A stretch of 64,000 bases of DNA from a virus. A model generated the notes under the pieces. That model did not search any database. It was given only the letters and a program-made list of their open reading frames with translations, and was not told the DNA's origin. Every line of letters begins with the position of its first letter. Within the stretch, counting starts at the first letter, position 1. Position numbers and translations under genes: made by a program. Of this stretch, positions 1 through 8,323 are shown piece after piece. The stretch is taken from positions 41,872 through 105,871 of the IMG/VR virus record IMGVR_UViG_3300009182_000030; one strand, written 5' to 3'.

Positions 1-1
1 T

Positions 2-70
2 AATGCTATATTTGTTGGTAGTACAACTGATCTAAACAAAATGATACACAAATTGACTAAAGGAGATTGA
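2..70 (+). CDS. C-terminal fragment of an upstream phage gene
   Basis: An open frame enters from the left edge and ends in TGA at 68-70, two bases before the next start codon. Only about 22 residues are visible (ending in HKLTKGD), too few to assign a family. Its end overlaps the ribosome binding site AAAGGAG of the next gene, so it is probably the preceding gene of the same tail/baseplate operon. Confidence 0.6.
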   Translation, partial: NAIFVGSTTDLNKMIHKLTKGD

Positions 71-71
71 A

Positions 72-782
72 ATGAAGTTGCCTGTATATAAACATCCTGT
101 CTATACATTAACTCTACCATCAAATGGTAAACAGATTAAGTATAGACCATTTTTAGTAAAGGATGAGAAAAATTTGTTGCTTGCGCAGCAGAGCGAAATT
201 GAACTGAACATGATTGATACATTAAAGACAGTTGTAACTGACTGTATTTTGGATAAAAATGTTGATGTTGAGTCTATGCCAATTTTTGATTTAGAATATA
301 TCTTTACCCAACTACGTGCAAAATCAGTTGGTGAGATGGTAGAATTATTATTCACATGCAGAAATACTGAATGTGATGAGAAAACAAAAATCTCTTTCAA
401 GATCGATCCAGTTCTTGTTAAAGAAGAAGGACATACAAACAAAATTGATTTGTTTGATGGTGTTGGTGTTGTAATGAAATATGCCAGCGTAAATTTATTA
501 CATGAAATTGCCAAATTAGATTTGAACAATCCAGATGAGATTGTCAAATTGATTACTAAAACAATTGATTACATTTATGATTCTGAATCTGTATATCCAG
601 CTAGTGAACAGAAAGAAGAAGATTTGATTGCATTTGTTGAGGGATTACCAAGATCCCCTACAGAAAAACTTAAGAATTTCTTTCAATCGCCACCAAAACT
701 ACAACAGAGAGTTACTTATGATTGCCCAAAATGCAGCAACCATAACGAATACGATGTAGAAGGTATTGAAAGTTTTTTCTAA
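72..782 (+). CDS. 26: T4 gp26-like baseplate/tail assembly protein
   Basis: This 236-residue protein resembles the T4 gp26 baseplate family, recognised from its overall pattern. Residues about 96-104 (C-x5-C) and a C-x2-C near residue 223 could bind a metal. AAAGGAG lies 6 bases upstream of the ATG. The last codons TTT TTC TAA form a perfect T-TTT-TTC slippery heptamer, and a small ORF in the -1 frame follows at once. By position, just upstream of a tape-measure-like gene, the pair resembles the G/GT tail-assembly chaperones of lambda-type phages. Family assignment is fairly secure; the chaperone role is inference. Confidence 0.75.
   Translation: MKLPVYKHPVYTLTLPSNGKQIKYRPFLVKDEKNLLLAQQSEIELNMIDTLKTVVTDCILDKNVDVESMPIFDLEYIFTQLRAKSVGEMVELLFTCRNTECDEKTKISFKIDPVLVKEEGHTNKIDLFDGVGVVMKYASVNLLHEIAKLDLNNPDEIVKLITKTIDYIYDSESVYPASEQKEEDLIAFVEGLPRSPTEKLKNFFQSPPKLQQRVTYDCPKCSNHNEYDVEGIESFF
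773..779 (+). promoter_or_regulatory. candidate -1 ribosomal frameshift slippery site
   Basis: The heptamer T TTT TTC sits in phase (TTT at 774-776, TTC at 777-779) directly before the gene 26 stop codon TAA at 780-782. The -1 frame has a stop at 767-769, just upstream of the heptamer, and then stays open to 967. This is the layout expected of programmed -1 frameshifting of the X-XXY-YYZ type. Confidence 0.6.
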
Positions 783-967
783 TTTGTCTTAGCCATGAAA
801 GTTTGGTAAATTATTATCAGATTAACTTTGGGTTGTTACAGCACCATAAGTATTCGCTTGAAGATTTAGAAAACATGATGCCGTTTGAGCGAGAGATCTA
901 CGTTACTATGTTAATAAATTACCTAGAACAAGAAAAAGAACGAATCAAGGAAAGACTTAAAAGATGA
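779..967 (+). CDS. small ORF in -1 frame after gene 26 (gp51 position), probably a frameshift extension
   Basis: The frame encodes about 62 residues, including a segment LEDLENMMPFEREIY and a charged helical tail. It has no ATG before 875, where two adjacent ATGs would give only a 30-residue product, and no Shine-Dalgarno sequence. Independent initiation is therefore unlikely, and synthesis as a gp26 fusion by frameshifting at 773-779 is favoured. Its stop overlaps the next gene (ATGA at 964-967). T4 has gene 51, a hub assembly catalyst, at the matching position, but homology was not tested. A TTG start at 803 is an alternative. Confidence 0.6.
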   Translation, partial: LICLSHESLVNYYQINFGLLQHHKYSLEDLENMMPFEREIYVTMLINYLEQEKERIKERLKR

Positions 968-2826
968 GACTAGTCTTAGATAGAATAGAAGATCAGCAGT
1001 CAGGAAGCACCAAACTAAAACAGTTTGCAGGTGACTTAGCAGACACACTCAAATCTACGTACGAAAAGAAAATACGTCCAGGTGCAATGGGTGGGATTCC
1101 TGGCGCAGGTAAGTTTAGTTCTTCATTTCTAGGATCTCTTGGATTTACTGGTCTTGCTGAATCAGTAAAAGAAAATGCTGAAGCAAAAGAAGCCAAACGA
1201 CAAGAAAAAGAAAAGTTCGTTGGCGATTTCCAGCAATATTCTGATGCTGGTAAAACACTATCATCAAATACAGCAAGAGATGTAGCTGAATCTTTATATG
1301 ATGAAATTGAAGCAAAGACAAAAGAATTAAAGAAACTTCAAGAAGAAGCTGATAAACAAAAGAAAGCTGGATATGGAGTAGATCCAGAAAATGCAAAGAA
1401 ACAAGAAGAACTACTCAAAGCAATTCAAGCAATCGATCCAAGAAATAAAGGTAAGGGAGCAAGTGACAAAGATATTCAAGCTGTTGATGCTGATAATAAA
1501 AAAATAGAAGATGGAAAGAAACAAGAAGAAATAATAAAGGCACTTGACCCAAACAAAAATCAAGGATCAAGCGACAAGAACATTCAAGCAGTTCAAGCTG
1601 ATGAAGCGAAGATAGAAACTGCTGAGAAACAAAAAGAAACATTTGAAGTTAATAAAAAAGAGCAAGAAGATTTAACTGCTCTCTACACCATTACCGATGA
1701 CCACTTCAAGAAACAGGATAAGTGGAATGAAGATTCCATGAAACTTCTTGAAACTATTGCTGCCAATGGAACAGGTGGCGGTGGTGGTGGAGGTGGCTTA
1801 CTATCATCAGCAGCTGAGATGGCTGGTGATTTAATGGGCAATGGTAAGGGTAAAGGTGGTGGTAAATTAGGTAAGTTGGGTAAGGTAGGTAAATTCCTTA
1901 CTGGAAATGCTGGTAAAATTGCTGGTGTTGGTGCTGGTTTATTATCTGTTGGTACTGCTGCTTACGAAGGATATAATGAATATAATCAAGCTGACGAACA
2001 AGTTAAGTCAGGTGAAATTACCAAAGAGCAAGGGCAAGAAAAAAAAGGTGAAGCAGTTGGTGGCGCAGTAGGTGGTGCTGCTGGTGGATGGGCAGGTGCT
2101 TCAACAGGCGCATCAGCAGGTGCTGCGATTGGAACACTGCTGTTTCCTGGAGTTGGTACTGTTATTGGTGGTGCTCTTGGTGCTGCAGCAGGTGGTGCTC
2201 TTGGATATTGGGGTGGTAAAAAAGTAGGACAAACAGTAGGTGGCGGTGCAGTAAAAGGTTATCAAGCACTTGGTGGTAATGATCCAAATTCTGGTGCAAT
2301 GGAAAATGTTGATGCGATGGGCAACCCAACTGGTATGTCTAGTGATAGTTCTCCACCATCCAACGCAGATCCTAAGAAAGATAAACTAGCAAGAGATTGG
2401 GCTTGGTCAATTATGACTGAGCAAGCAGGAGATAAAAAACCTGACGCATCTATCAAAGCACAAGTTGATACTATCATGAAAACTGATACTCAACTACAAA
2501 CACAAGCAAAAGCATATCTCGAAAATAAAAAAGCTGGTGCTAAGAAAGTTGACAAATCGCAACAAATATCCAAAGTTGAAGCACAACCAGAAAGAGTTTC
2601 ACCAGATACAGGTAATGCTCTTGCTCAAAGAACTAACGAAGTTGAAGATGCTAGATCTGCTGCTCAGAACAATTCAAATATAGTAAATGCACCACAATCT
2701 AGTGTAACAAATATTACGAATAATAATGGTGGTGGAAAAGAATCATCTAAGCCATCTGCAAGAAATGATGAAACCACTTACCAAAGATACCTAGATAGAA
2801 GATATTATCCAATGCGCGATTTTTAA
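964..2826 (+). CDS. tape-measure/hub-like structural protein
   Basis: This 620-residue protein has a long Lys/Glu/Gln-rich coiled-coil region (about 60-260), a run of nine glycines near 268-277, and a Gly/Ala-zipper hydrophobic region (about 310-430, GGAVGGAAGGWAGAS and similar). The C terminus is polar. Length and composition match tail tape-measure proteins, and T4 gp29, which has that role, is of similar size. It begins in an ATGA overlap after the gene 26/frameshift unit, as tape measures follow tail chaperones. No catalytic motif is visible. The tape-measure role is inferred; another internal tail or hub protein is possible. Confidence 0.5.
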   Translation: MRLVLDRIEDQQSGSTKLKQFAGDLADTLKSTYEKKIRPGAMGGIPGAGKFSSSFLGSLGFTGLAESVKENAEAKEAKRQEKEKFVGDFQQYSDAGKTLSSNTARDVAESLYDEIEAKTKELKKLQEEADKQKKAGYGVDPENAKKQEELLKAIQAIDPRNKGKGASDKDIQAVDADNKKIEDGKKQEEIIKALDPNKNQGSSDKNIQAVQADEAKIETAEKQKETFEVNKKEQEDLTALYTITDDHFKKQDKWNEDSMKLLETIAANGTGGGGGGGGLLSSAAEMAGDLMGNGKGKGGGKLGKLGKVGKFLTGNAGKIAGVGAGLLSVGTAAYEGYNEYNQADEQVKSGEITKEQGQEKKGEAVGGAVGGAAGGWAGASTGASAGAAIGTLLFPGVGTVIGGALGAAAGGALGYWGGKKVGQTVGGGAVKGYQALGGNDPNSGAMENVDAMGNPTGMSSDSSPPSNADPKKDKLARDWAWSIMTEQAGDKKPDASIKAQVDTIMKTDTQLQTQAKAYLENKKAGAKKVDKSQQISKVEAQPERVSPDTGNALAQRTNEVEDARSAAQNNSNIVNAPQSSVTNITNNNGGGKESSKPSARNDETTYQRYLDRRYYPMRDF

Positions 2827-2835
2827 GGAAAAATT

Positions 2836-3432
2836 ATGTTAGCTGAAATGTATTATGAACCAGACTTCTTGTCAAATGAAGAATGCCTTTATTTGATTCA
2901 ACACTATAAAGAAAATGAAGATAAGTCAAAACGTGGAGCATGTGGATATCCCCCACACAGAAGAATCAATTTCTTAAAACGAATATCAAATGTATTGACA
3001 GTTGATAAAGAAGATCCAAAAATAAAAGAGATTAATGATAAAGTCTTCGATAAAATCAAACAAGTAAACGAAGATGTGTTCTTCTTTGATATTGATTATG
3101 ATTACTCATCCAAACTAGATTACCCTACCATTGTGCATTATGATGGAAATGAGAAGGCATTTTGGTCAAAACAAGCGCATGTGAACTGGATTTCTAACAA
3201 TATGCAGCAAAAACTCTTTGTTTCTGTTACTCTTTCTGCGCAAGAGGAATATGAGGGTGGCGATGTTATTTACTACTTTGGTAAACATCAAGATCGCCCA
3301 ACACCAAAAGAACATCGTCAGCGTGGTCTACTTACAATTTTCCCATCGTTCCGAGCAACGCAAACTATGCCTGTACTCTCAGGTGTCAAATATACCTACG
3401 ACTTCAGATTCGAAGGTCCATGTTGGAAATAA
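2836..3432 (+). CDS. 2OG-Fe(II) oxygenase-fold protein with altered catalytic residues
   Basis: The 198-residue sequence has the phage prolyl-hydroxylase-like pattern YEGGDV (about residue 137), FPSF (about 169) and a final GVKYTYDF strand. The expected HxD motif reads HVN (about 115), the distal histidine after FPSF is absent (RATQT), and the 2-oxoglutarate-binding Arg is Lys. The fold assignment is reasonable, but activity is doubtful. It follows AAGGA and lies nine bases after the tape-measure-like gene, so a structural role for the fold is possible. Confidence 0.6.
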   Translation: MLAEMYYEPDFLSNEECLYLIQHYKENEDKSKRGACGYPPHRRINFLKRISNVLTVDKEDPKIKEINDKVFDKIKQVNEDVFFFDIDYDYSSKLDYPTIVHYDGNEKAFWSKQAHVNWISNNMQQKLFVSVTLSAQEEYEGGDVIYYFGKHQDRPTPKEHRQRGLLTIFPSFRATQTMPVLSGVKYTYDFRFEGPCWK

Positions 3433-3453
3433 AAAAAGGGAGCCGAAGCTCCC
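3431..3453 (-). terminator. intrinsic terminator of gene 32 transcript
   Basis: Read on the minus strand, GGGAGC-TTCG-GCTCCC is followed by seven T residues. It lies 24 bases beyond the stop codon of gene 32 and touches the end of the convergent plus-strand gene. Confidence 0.85.
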
Positions 3454-3476
3454 CCAAAATTGCTCAGAGTATTTAA

Positions 3477-4391
3477 TTACTCGTTAGCAAGTTTCTGAAA
3501 ATAAGATAAGTCATCTTCATCATCAGCAGTTGTAGCAGCAACACGTGGTTGTGGTGCTGGCTTGCTAACACGCTCAGGTGCAGCTGCAGCAGGACGATCT
3601 TCTTCTTCAGCCATTTGGGCAGCAGAACGAGAAGGAGCAGATTCACCGCTCAATACCATCTCCAGTTTTTTCTTCAATTCGTCATAAGACTTGAAGTTCT
3701 TACGATCTGTGAATTCAGATAACTTGTATTGCTTAGAAACAATAGCAAGTTTCTCTTCATCAGTTGGAGCAATTTCAGTTTGCTCATTGAATTGAGATTG
3801 GTCGTAGTTAGAATAACCATCAACCTTGCGCATACGTAGTTTAAAGTCTGCGCCTTCCCACAAATCAAACACGAGAACTGGCTTCTCATCTTCAAACGTA
3901 GGGTTGGCTTTGTCCATAATCTTATCAAAGATTTTCTTACCAAACTTAAACAACTTAACAGTGCCATTGTTCTCTGGTTTAGCAGGATCGTTGATGATAT
4001 AGACGTTAGCAATGTAAGATAACTTACGTTTTTGCTTGCGAGCAATTTCTTTATTGGCTTCAGAGCCAGAATTCCACAAACGTGAATTCAACTCACCAAC
4101 AGGATCGTTCTCACCGAGAGTCGTTAGACTGTTCTCGATGTACCATTTACCAGTTGGACCTTGGAAACTGTGATTGAACACACGTGCCCATGGGAACTCG
4201 TCGCCTTCTACTCGTGGGAGAAAACGAATCGTTGCGGTAGCATTTCCTGCTTTGTCTGGAGTAAGTTTCCAGAAACGATCGTCTTCATAAGATTTGCCAC
4301 CACCTTCAGATGGTTTGGCAATTTTGTCGAACTCTCCAAGGATCTTAGAAAAATCTTGGTTGCGTGACTTGCGTAATGTTTGAATATCCAT
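3477..4391 (-). CDS. 32: gp32-like single-stranded DNA-binding protein
   Basis: This 304-residue protein matches T4 gp32: an N-terminal basic LAST-type motif (LRKSRNQDFSK, residues 6-16), a core OB-fold region with GKWYIENSL, and a strongly acidic C-terminal tail (DDEDDLSYFQKLANE) used by gp32 to recruit replication partners. The zinc-binding cysteines of T4 gp32 are replaced (LGENDPVGELNS), so the zinc site seems lost. Upstream on the same strand lie 59 and 33, the classic T4 neighbourhood. It ends at a strong terminator and probably has its own late-type box at 4460-4466. Confidence 0.93.
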   Translation of the reverse strand: MDIQTLRKSRNQDFSKILGEFDKIAKPSEGGGKSYEDDRFWKLTPDKAGNATATIRFLPRVEGDEFPWARVFNHSFQGPTGKWYIENSLTTLGENDPVGELNSRLWNSGSEANKEIARKQKRKLSYIANVYIINDPAKPENNGTVKLFKFGKKIFDKIMDKANPTFEDEKPVLVFDLWEGADFKLRMRKVDGYSNYDQSQFNEQTEIAPTDEEKLAIVSKQYKLSEFTDRKNFKSYDELKKKLEMVLSGESAPSRSAAQMAEEEDRPAAAAPERVSKPAPQPRVAATTADDEDDLSYFQKLANE

Positions 4392-4459
4392 TTGTATTTC
4401 CTTTGTCGTATAAAAGTGTATTTAAATTGTCGTATTTCACATTAGTCATGATATACAAC

Positions 4460-4466
4460 TATTTAG
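4460..4466 (-). promoter_or_regulatory. candidate late promoter CTAAATA upstream of gene 32
   Basis: CTAAATA, a late-type motif of T4-like aquatic phages, overlaps the end of the preceding gene about 70 bases before the gene 32 start. It would give a leader of roughly 60 bases. The motif is short, so chance occurrence is possible. Confidence 0.35.
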
Positions 4467-5297
4467 TCATAGTATATCTGAAACTTCAGTTTCTGTCAAG
4501 TTTTTTTCTCCAATTTCTTCTTCCTTCGGCTTGGCTTGCCAGAATGGAATTTGAATAATTGGAGCATCAAGGTATCCGCTCAGTACATATTGCGTATCCT
4601 CAATTTTGTCATCCTCAAAATAAATTTGATGGAAGTATAGTGGGTCATAAATTACCACACTATTGTATTCGAATTTCTCGTAGGCATATGGTTTCCAATT
4701 TTCATTGCCTTCGAAGTTTGTCCATTTAACTTTTTCTGGATTCTCTTGTTGTTTATATACAGGAAAAATTGTATTAAACAATTCTTCATCACAACCTTTG
4801 ATCTCATCATTGTATCTTGCGTAAATATGCTCTGGGTCAATGACAGCTTGGAAAAACCCCATCCCCATTTTAGCATCCTTAGACAAACACAATTGTGTTG
4901 CTAATGGATATGGTGAGAACCTTGGCATATTGTTATTGTTGGTAGCAACCATATCAGTATGATAGATTCCAGAGGTATAATACCATGAAGACATCTTAGA
5001 TTCAAATGAAGTAAATTCTTTAAACAACTGAGCATATAACTTTGTCAGTGTTGGAATTTCCAGTGAACTAATCAACTGTCGATATCCAGGTGTGTTAATT
5101 TCAACATCACCACCATAGGCATTATGTTTCTGCATAATCTCAACAAACGCATCTGGATCTTGTAAAACATTTTTAATCACATAATACTGCAAGCCAGTGT
5201 TTTTATCGGAAACAGTTTCTACTTCCAATTTCTTACTCACAGCAATTGATTCGAAATGTTTACTTCTGTCTATCAGATTGAATTTGTTCAAACTCAT
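4467..5297 (-). CDS. putative 2OG-Fe(II) oxygenase-like protein (DUF6445-like)
   Basis: This protein of about 276 residues contains an HTD motif (GIYHTDMV) and a later YFHQIYF segment, consistent with an HxD...H iron site. The overall layout recalls the DUF6445-type oxygenase-like family; this is pattern recognition. The start was placed at the ATG at 5297, preceded by GAGGAAG, rather than at an upstream ATG overlapping the previous gene further. It lies between gene 59 and gene 32, where T4 has no equivalent. Confidence 0.5.
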   Translation of the reverse strand: MSLNKFNLIDRSKHFESIAVSKKLEVETVSDKNTGLQYYVIKNVLQDPDAFVEIMQKHNAYGGDVEINTPGYRQLISSLEIPTLTKLYAQLFKEFTSFESKMSSWYYTSGIYHTDMVATNNNNMPRFSPYPLATQLCLSKDAKMGMGFFQAVIDPEHIYARYNDEIKGCDEELFNTIFPVYKQQENPEKVKWTNFEGNENWKPYAYEKFEYNSVVIYDPLYFHQIYFEDDKIEDTQYVLSGYLDAPIIQIPFWQAKPKEEEIGEKNLTETEVSDIL

Positions 5298-5448
5298 GTT
5301 CTTCCTCTTCTTCATAATCTTCCTCGTCTTCAAAGAAGACTGTATTTTGGTTTTTAGTATACTTCTTTTCTAGAATACTATTTAGACGCTTTTTAGCACC
5401 ACGTCCATATTCGTCAAATGACTTTTCTTTCCTGTATGTATGACCCAT
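5260..5448 (-). CDS. small acidic-tailed phage protein
   Basis: The 62-residue product starts MGHTYRKEKSFDEYGRG, is basic at the N terminus and ends in a Glu/Asp-rich stretch. It starts two bases after the gene 59 stop and overlaps the next gene by 38 bases. I do not recognise the family; a nucleic-acid or replisome accessory role is only suggested by position. Confidence 0.6.
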   Translation of the reverse strand: MGHTYRKEKSFDEYGRGAKKRLNSILEKKYTKNQNTVFFEDEEDYEEEEEHEFEQIQSDRQK

Positions 5449-5449
5449 T

Positions 5450-6067
5450 TTAGAACTCTTGAATAAACTCCAAATAAATTGGTTTGACCTTTGCCTCATC
5501 AAATTTCACAAATGGTTTGGTTTTGATGATGCGACGAATATCATCCGAGAATAGATTACCGATGGATGTTTTCCAAGTATCTAAGAACGGATGAAACTTA
5601 TCCAACATCACAATTGTCTCAAGTGTTATATGGTTGCCCAGAAACATTTGAAATAAATGTGGTATGGTTGGAAACTTTGATTGAATGTCAGGTAGAAACT
5701 TAATCTCGTTTGTCTCATAATGCAAACGAATCTTACTCAAGTCATTTTTAAAGATTTGAGTAATTGATTCTTTTCTACGATTCCACTCTTTTAAATTCTG
5801 GTCAGATTCAGAGGTGCCATAAATGATATCAGTATTGCCCCATGCTCCATAAGCAAAGTTGGCAATTAGATATTGTGCCATCTCAGATTTTTTATCGAAT
5901 TTATCCGCAAACTTTTCATATAGTGATGATTGGTTTCGTTCGTCAAACTTTTTGTACGAAACACGAACATGATCTCGGCTGTCTGTGATATCATACTTAT
6001 CAGTCATAAAGTGTAATTTCACAGCAAGATACATTCTATAAGCATTAATTGCTTTGTTACTGGACAT
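5450..6067 (-). CDS. 59: gp59-like loader of replicative helicase
   Basis: The sequence from MSSNKAINAYRMYLAVKLHF resembles T4 gp59 (YKLYLMIKQH... at its N terminus) and has similar length (about 205 residues versus 217). In T4, gp59 loads the gp41 helicase on gp32-coated forks. The start at 6067 overlaps the gp33 stop (ATGTCCAGTAA). Its position beside 33 and 32 supports the call. Confidence 0.82.
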   Translation of the reverse strand: MSSNKAINAYRMYLAVKLHFMTDKYDITDSRDHVRVSYKKFDERNQSSLYEKFADKFDKKSEMAQYLIANFAYGAWGNTDIIYGTSESDQNLKEWNRRKESITQIFKNDLSKIRLHYETNEIKFLPDIQSKFPTIPHLFQMFLGNHITLETIVMLDKFHPFLDTWKTSIGNLFSDDIRRIIKTKPFVKFDEAKVKPIYLEFIQEF

Positions 6068-6329
6068 CGATGTCGAGAGTGGCTGGCTTTGGGAAATAGT
6101 TGAGTTCTGTAGCATTAACTTTAATTTTATCTTTAAGTGATTTGTTTATCAGCTTCTTAATATCTTCTGGTTCAATAAAATTTTCTTTACAATATTCTAA
6201 TACAGCATCCATGTGCGAGATGCGTCTATCCTTGACTATCTGTTCAATGTAGAGAGAAAATTCTTTTGGACTATTAAACATTCTTGTTAAGATAATATCT
6301 TGATTGTGCAACACATCGTTCAATATCAT
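6057..6329 (-). CDS. 33: gp33-like late transcription coactivator
   Basis: The 90-residue protein has the segments MDAVLEYCKENFIEPEDIKKLI and LKDKIKVNATELNYF, typical of gp33 homologues in T4-like phages. gp33 links the sliding clamp to phage-modified RNA polymerase at late promoters. AAAGGA precedes the ATG at 6329. It sits between 59 and a small gene, as in T4-type gene order, and agrees with the late-type promoter boxes seen elsewhere in the window. Confidence 0.75.
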   Translation of the reverse strand: MILNDVLHNQDIILTRMFNSPKEFSLYIEQIVKDRRISHMDAVLEYCKENFIEPEDIKKLINKSLKDKIKVNATELNYFPKPATLDIDVQ

Positions 6330-6549
6330 TGTATTCCTTTAACATAATTTTATATTGCTTCCAAGAAGCACTGTCAAACTGGTCAGATTGATTCATTTCT
6401 TCTTCAAACTCATCAAGGAACAATGAGAATTGTTTATCGAGTTTCATTTTTTCTAGAACAAATGTTTGATGTACATCATCGATATTGACATTTGTGTCAG
6501 CCATATACATATATCTGTTAATGGCATCCTTGGCTTCAATTACATTCAT
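6274..6549 (-). CDS. small conserved-looking early protein
   Basis: The 91-residue acidic, helical protein (MNVIEAKDAINRYMYMADT...) is coupled to its neighbours: its start overlaps the previous stop (ATGA) and its end overlaps gp33 by 56 bases. T4 has dsbA near this position, but I see no clear similarity. Function unknown. Confidence 0.7.
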   Translation of the reverse strand: MNVIEAKDAINRYMYMADTNVNIDDVHQTFVLEKMKLDKQFSLFLDEFEEEMNQSDQFDSASWKQYKIMLKEYNDIERCVAQSRYYLNKNV

Positions 6550-6704
6550 GCTACATCTTTTCCGTTGAGATGTTCTTTTAAAAACTTCACAACTTGACTA
6601 TATCTAGTAAAAACAAAAGTTTGGTCTATCAATTCGTCTTCAATGTCTTTGTTAATACTCACCACAAATCCATTGTCAACTTTTTTAATGTTAATTTCTA
6701 ACAT
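6546..6704 (-). CDS. small 52-residue early protein
   Basis: The ORF MLEINIKKVDNGFVVSIN... ends in ATGA overlapping the next start and is preceded by GGAGGAAGTAT, a strong ribosome binding site. It is the first gene after the promoter at 6739-6767. The beta-hairpin-like start and helical end resemble many small T4-like phage proteins of unknown role. Confidence 0.7.
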   Translation of the reverse strand: MLEINIKKVDNGFVVSINKDIEDELIDQTFVFTRYSQVVKFLKEHLNGKDVA

Positions 6705-6738
6705 ATACTTCCTCCATAATTATCAACACGGTATTATT

Positions 6739-6767
6739 ATTATACTATAAATCGGTATTATTGTCAA
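6739..6767 (-). promoter_or_regulatory. early sigma70-type promoter
   Basis: TTGACA (6762-6767) and TATAAT (6739-6744) are 17 bp apart on the minus strand. It overlaps the 3' end of the preceding gene and drives the 33-59-32 operon. Confidence 0.85.
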
Positions 6768-7827
6768 GCATTAGATCGTCTTCTGTGATATTTAATATCG
6801 AATCAAATACAGATTCTAATGTTTGCTCACGATCGCCACTGTTACTGTGCCATACTGTCATTGTCTGCGATGATTCGAAATGCTCTTTCATTTCAGAGTA
6901 ATCGATATATACTGTTTTATCTTGTTTAAATTTCGGTTTCTGTAAATAGAATTCGGAAACCATTGCGAAAGATGTATCTTGATCATTCAAAATATCTTTT
7001 GATTTATCAAACATTGGGATCAATTCTGGCCAATGATTTTTTAAGAACAGTGGCTTTAAACAGTATTCGAATATTTTATTGTATTCATCGACTGGTATTA
7101 AATTTGGTGTGTAGATTAACTCTTGCGAATTGACAAACGACAACAGTTCTTTACTCATAATAAATGAAGCAATCAACTCTGGTGTGTATAAGAAGAAATT
7201 TGAAATAGCATTTTCTTCTCTGTCAATGAAGTATTGTTGAATTGGCGATGATGGTATTTTCCAAGAGCATTCGCTATATGTAGTACCATCTATTCCGATT
7301 GGATATCTGTTTAATTCCATGAGTTTTCCAGATACAAAAAACCCACCATGTTCAAGTCTTACTTGTTCTTGAACCCATAGATTCATCAGTTCTTGCGAAG
7401 TAACAAAACTGTATTGTTTGATTATTGGTGCGCAAAATTCTTTAAAGAAAGTTGGCATATGAATTTTAAACAACAAGTATCTGAGTTTAAATTTCTCACA
7501 AAATTTCTTTGCTTGTTGAACATCATCTACGTTAAGATTGTTTCCCATTGATGGAATACAAATAGTAAAATCTAATTGCGCTTCCAACATTGAGAAACAA
7601 ATCACTTGCGTATCGAGACTACTGTCCCACATAACATAAAGACGTCTTTGAGTTTGCTGAGAAATAGTGTCAGCTGCAATAATACACTCTTCACGGAATG
7701 AAGAATACTCACGTTTACATGCACCGATACCAACTCGCAAGGTTTGGGATTCTTGTGATTGATTATTAAACCACTTATTGTGATCCCATCCCCAACGAAA
7801 ATGATTATTCAGTGTATACTGAAACAT
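6745..7827 (-). CDS. degenerate asparagine-synthetase-like (PP-loop) protein
   Basis: This 360-residue protein resembles the three other PP-loop proteins in the window (13925, 30657, 45353) in layout. The ATP-pyrophosphatase signature SGGxDS is replaced by DSSLDT (near residue 68-73, after YVMW), and the FFWW signature is not conserved. It may have lost pyrophosphatase activity or represent a distant branch. It starts in a TAATG overlap with the RNase H-like gene. I cannot name its substrate. Confidence 0.45.
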   Translation of the reverse strand: MFQYTLNNHFRWGWDHNKWFNNQSQESQTLRVGIGACKREYSSFREECIIAADTISQQTQRRLYVMWDSSLDTQVICFSMLEAQLDFTICIPSMGNNLNVDDVQQAKKFCEKFKLRYLLFKIHMPTFFKEFCAPIIKQYSFVTSQELMNLWVQEQVRLEHGGFFVSGKLMELNRYPIGIDGTTYSECSWKIPSSPIQQYFIDREENAISNFFLYTPELIASFIMSKELLSFVNSQELIYTPNLIPVDEYNKIFEYCLKPLFLKNHWPELIPMFDKSKDILNDQDTSFAMVSEFYLQKPKFKQDKTVYIDYSEMKEHFESSQTMTVWHSNSGDREQTLESVFDSILNITEDDLMLDNNTDL

Positions 7828-8309
7828 TATGCAGCCCTTGCGTAATCCATAACAAACTTCATTCTATCTGCAGCATATGAAGCAGCAAATGCTTTTGGTT
7901 TAACCAGAGGAACAACATTACACATTCCCTTGATGTAACCAATCGCTTCATTGATAACGCAACTTGATCCATGCATTTCATTTGGATTAATATCTAAATG
8001 AACTTCAATATCATTTGGGATTGCTTGAGCAAGTTGTAAATAGAGATCGGCAACTTTATATACTTCGTTCATCAAACGCATACGAGGTTTGTCTTGCTTT
8101 TGATCAAAGTCTTGTTCTTTTTGAATAGCACCAAAGATTTTACATCCATTGTTACCATTGATGTGAACAACAACAGCGAGAATATAATCAGCCATCCAGC
8201 CTTTATCAACTCGGTATCTTTCAGAGTCACAACCAATATACACTTTGGTATCTGGTCCACAGTTTTCAATAAACTCTCTCACTTCGTTGATATCAATTTC
8301 TCTTTTCAT
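7827..8309 (-). CDS. RNase H-like fold protein (DUF458/YkuK-like)
   Basis: The 160-residue protein opens its core with VYIGCDSER, followed by a second strand set with VEVHLDINPNEMHGSS-type residues (DIEVHLDIN), matching the predicted RNase H-like DUF458 family. AGGAG precedes the ATG. Acidic residues at GCDSE and HLDIN could bind metal. Nuclease activity is unproven for the family. It lies just downstream of tRNA-Leu, and tRNA processing is a possible but untested role. Confidence 0.65.
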   Translation of the reverse strand: MKREIDINEVREFIENCGPDTKVYIGCDSERYRVDKGWMADYILAVVVHINGNNGCKIFGAIQKEQDFDQKQDKPRMRLMNEVYKVADLYLQLAQAIPNDIEVHLDINPNEMHGSSCVINEAIGYIKGMCNVVPLVKPKAFAASYAADRMKFVMDYARAA

Positions 8310-8323
8310 TACTTTCTCCTAAC

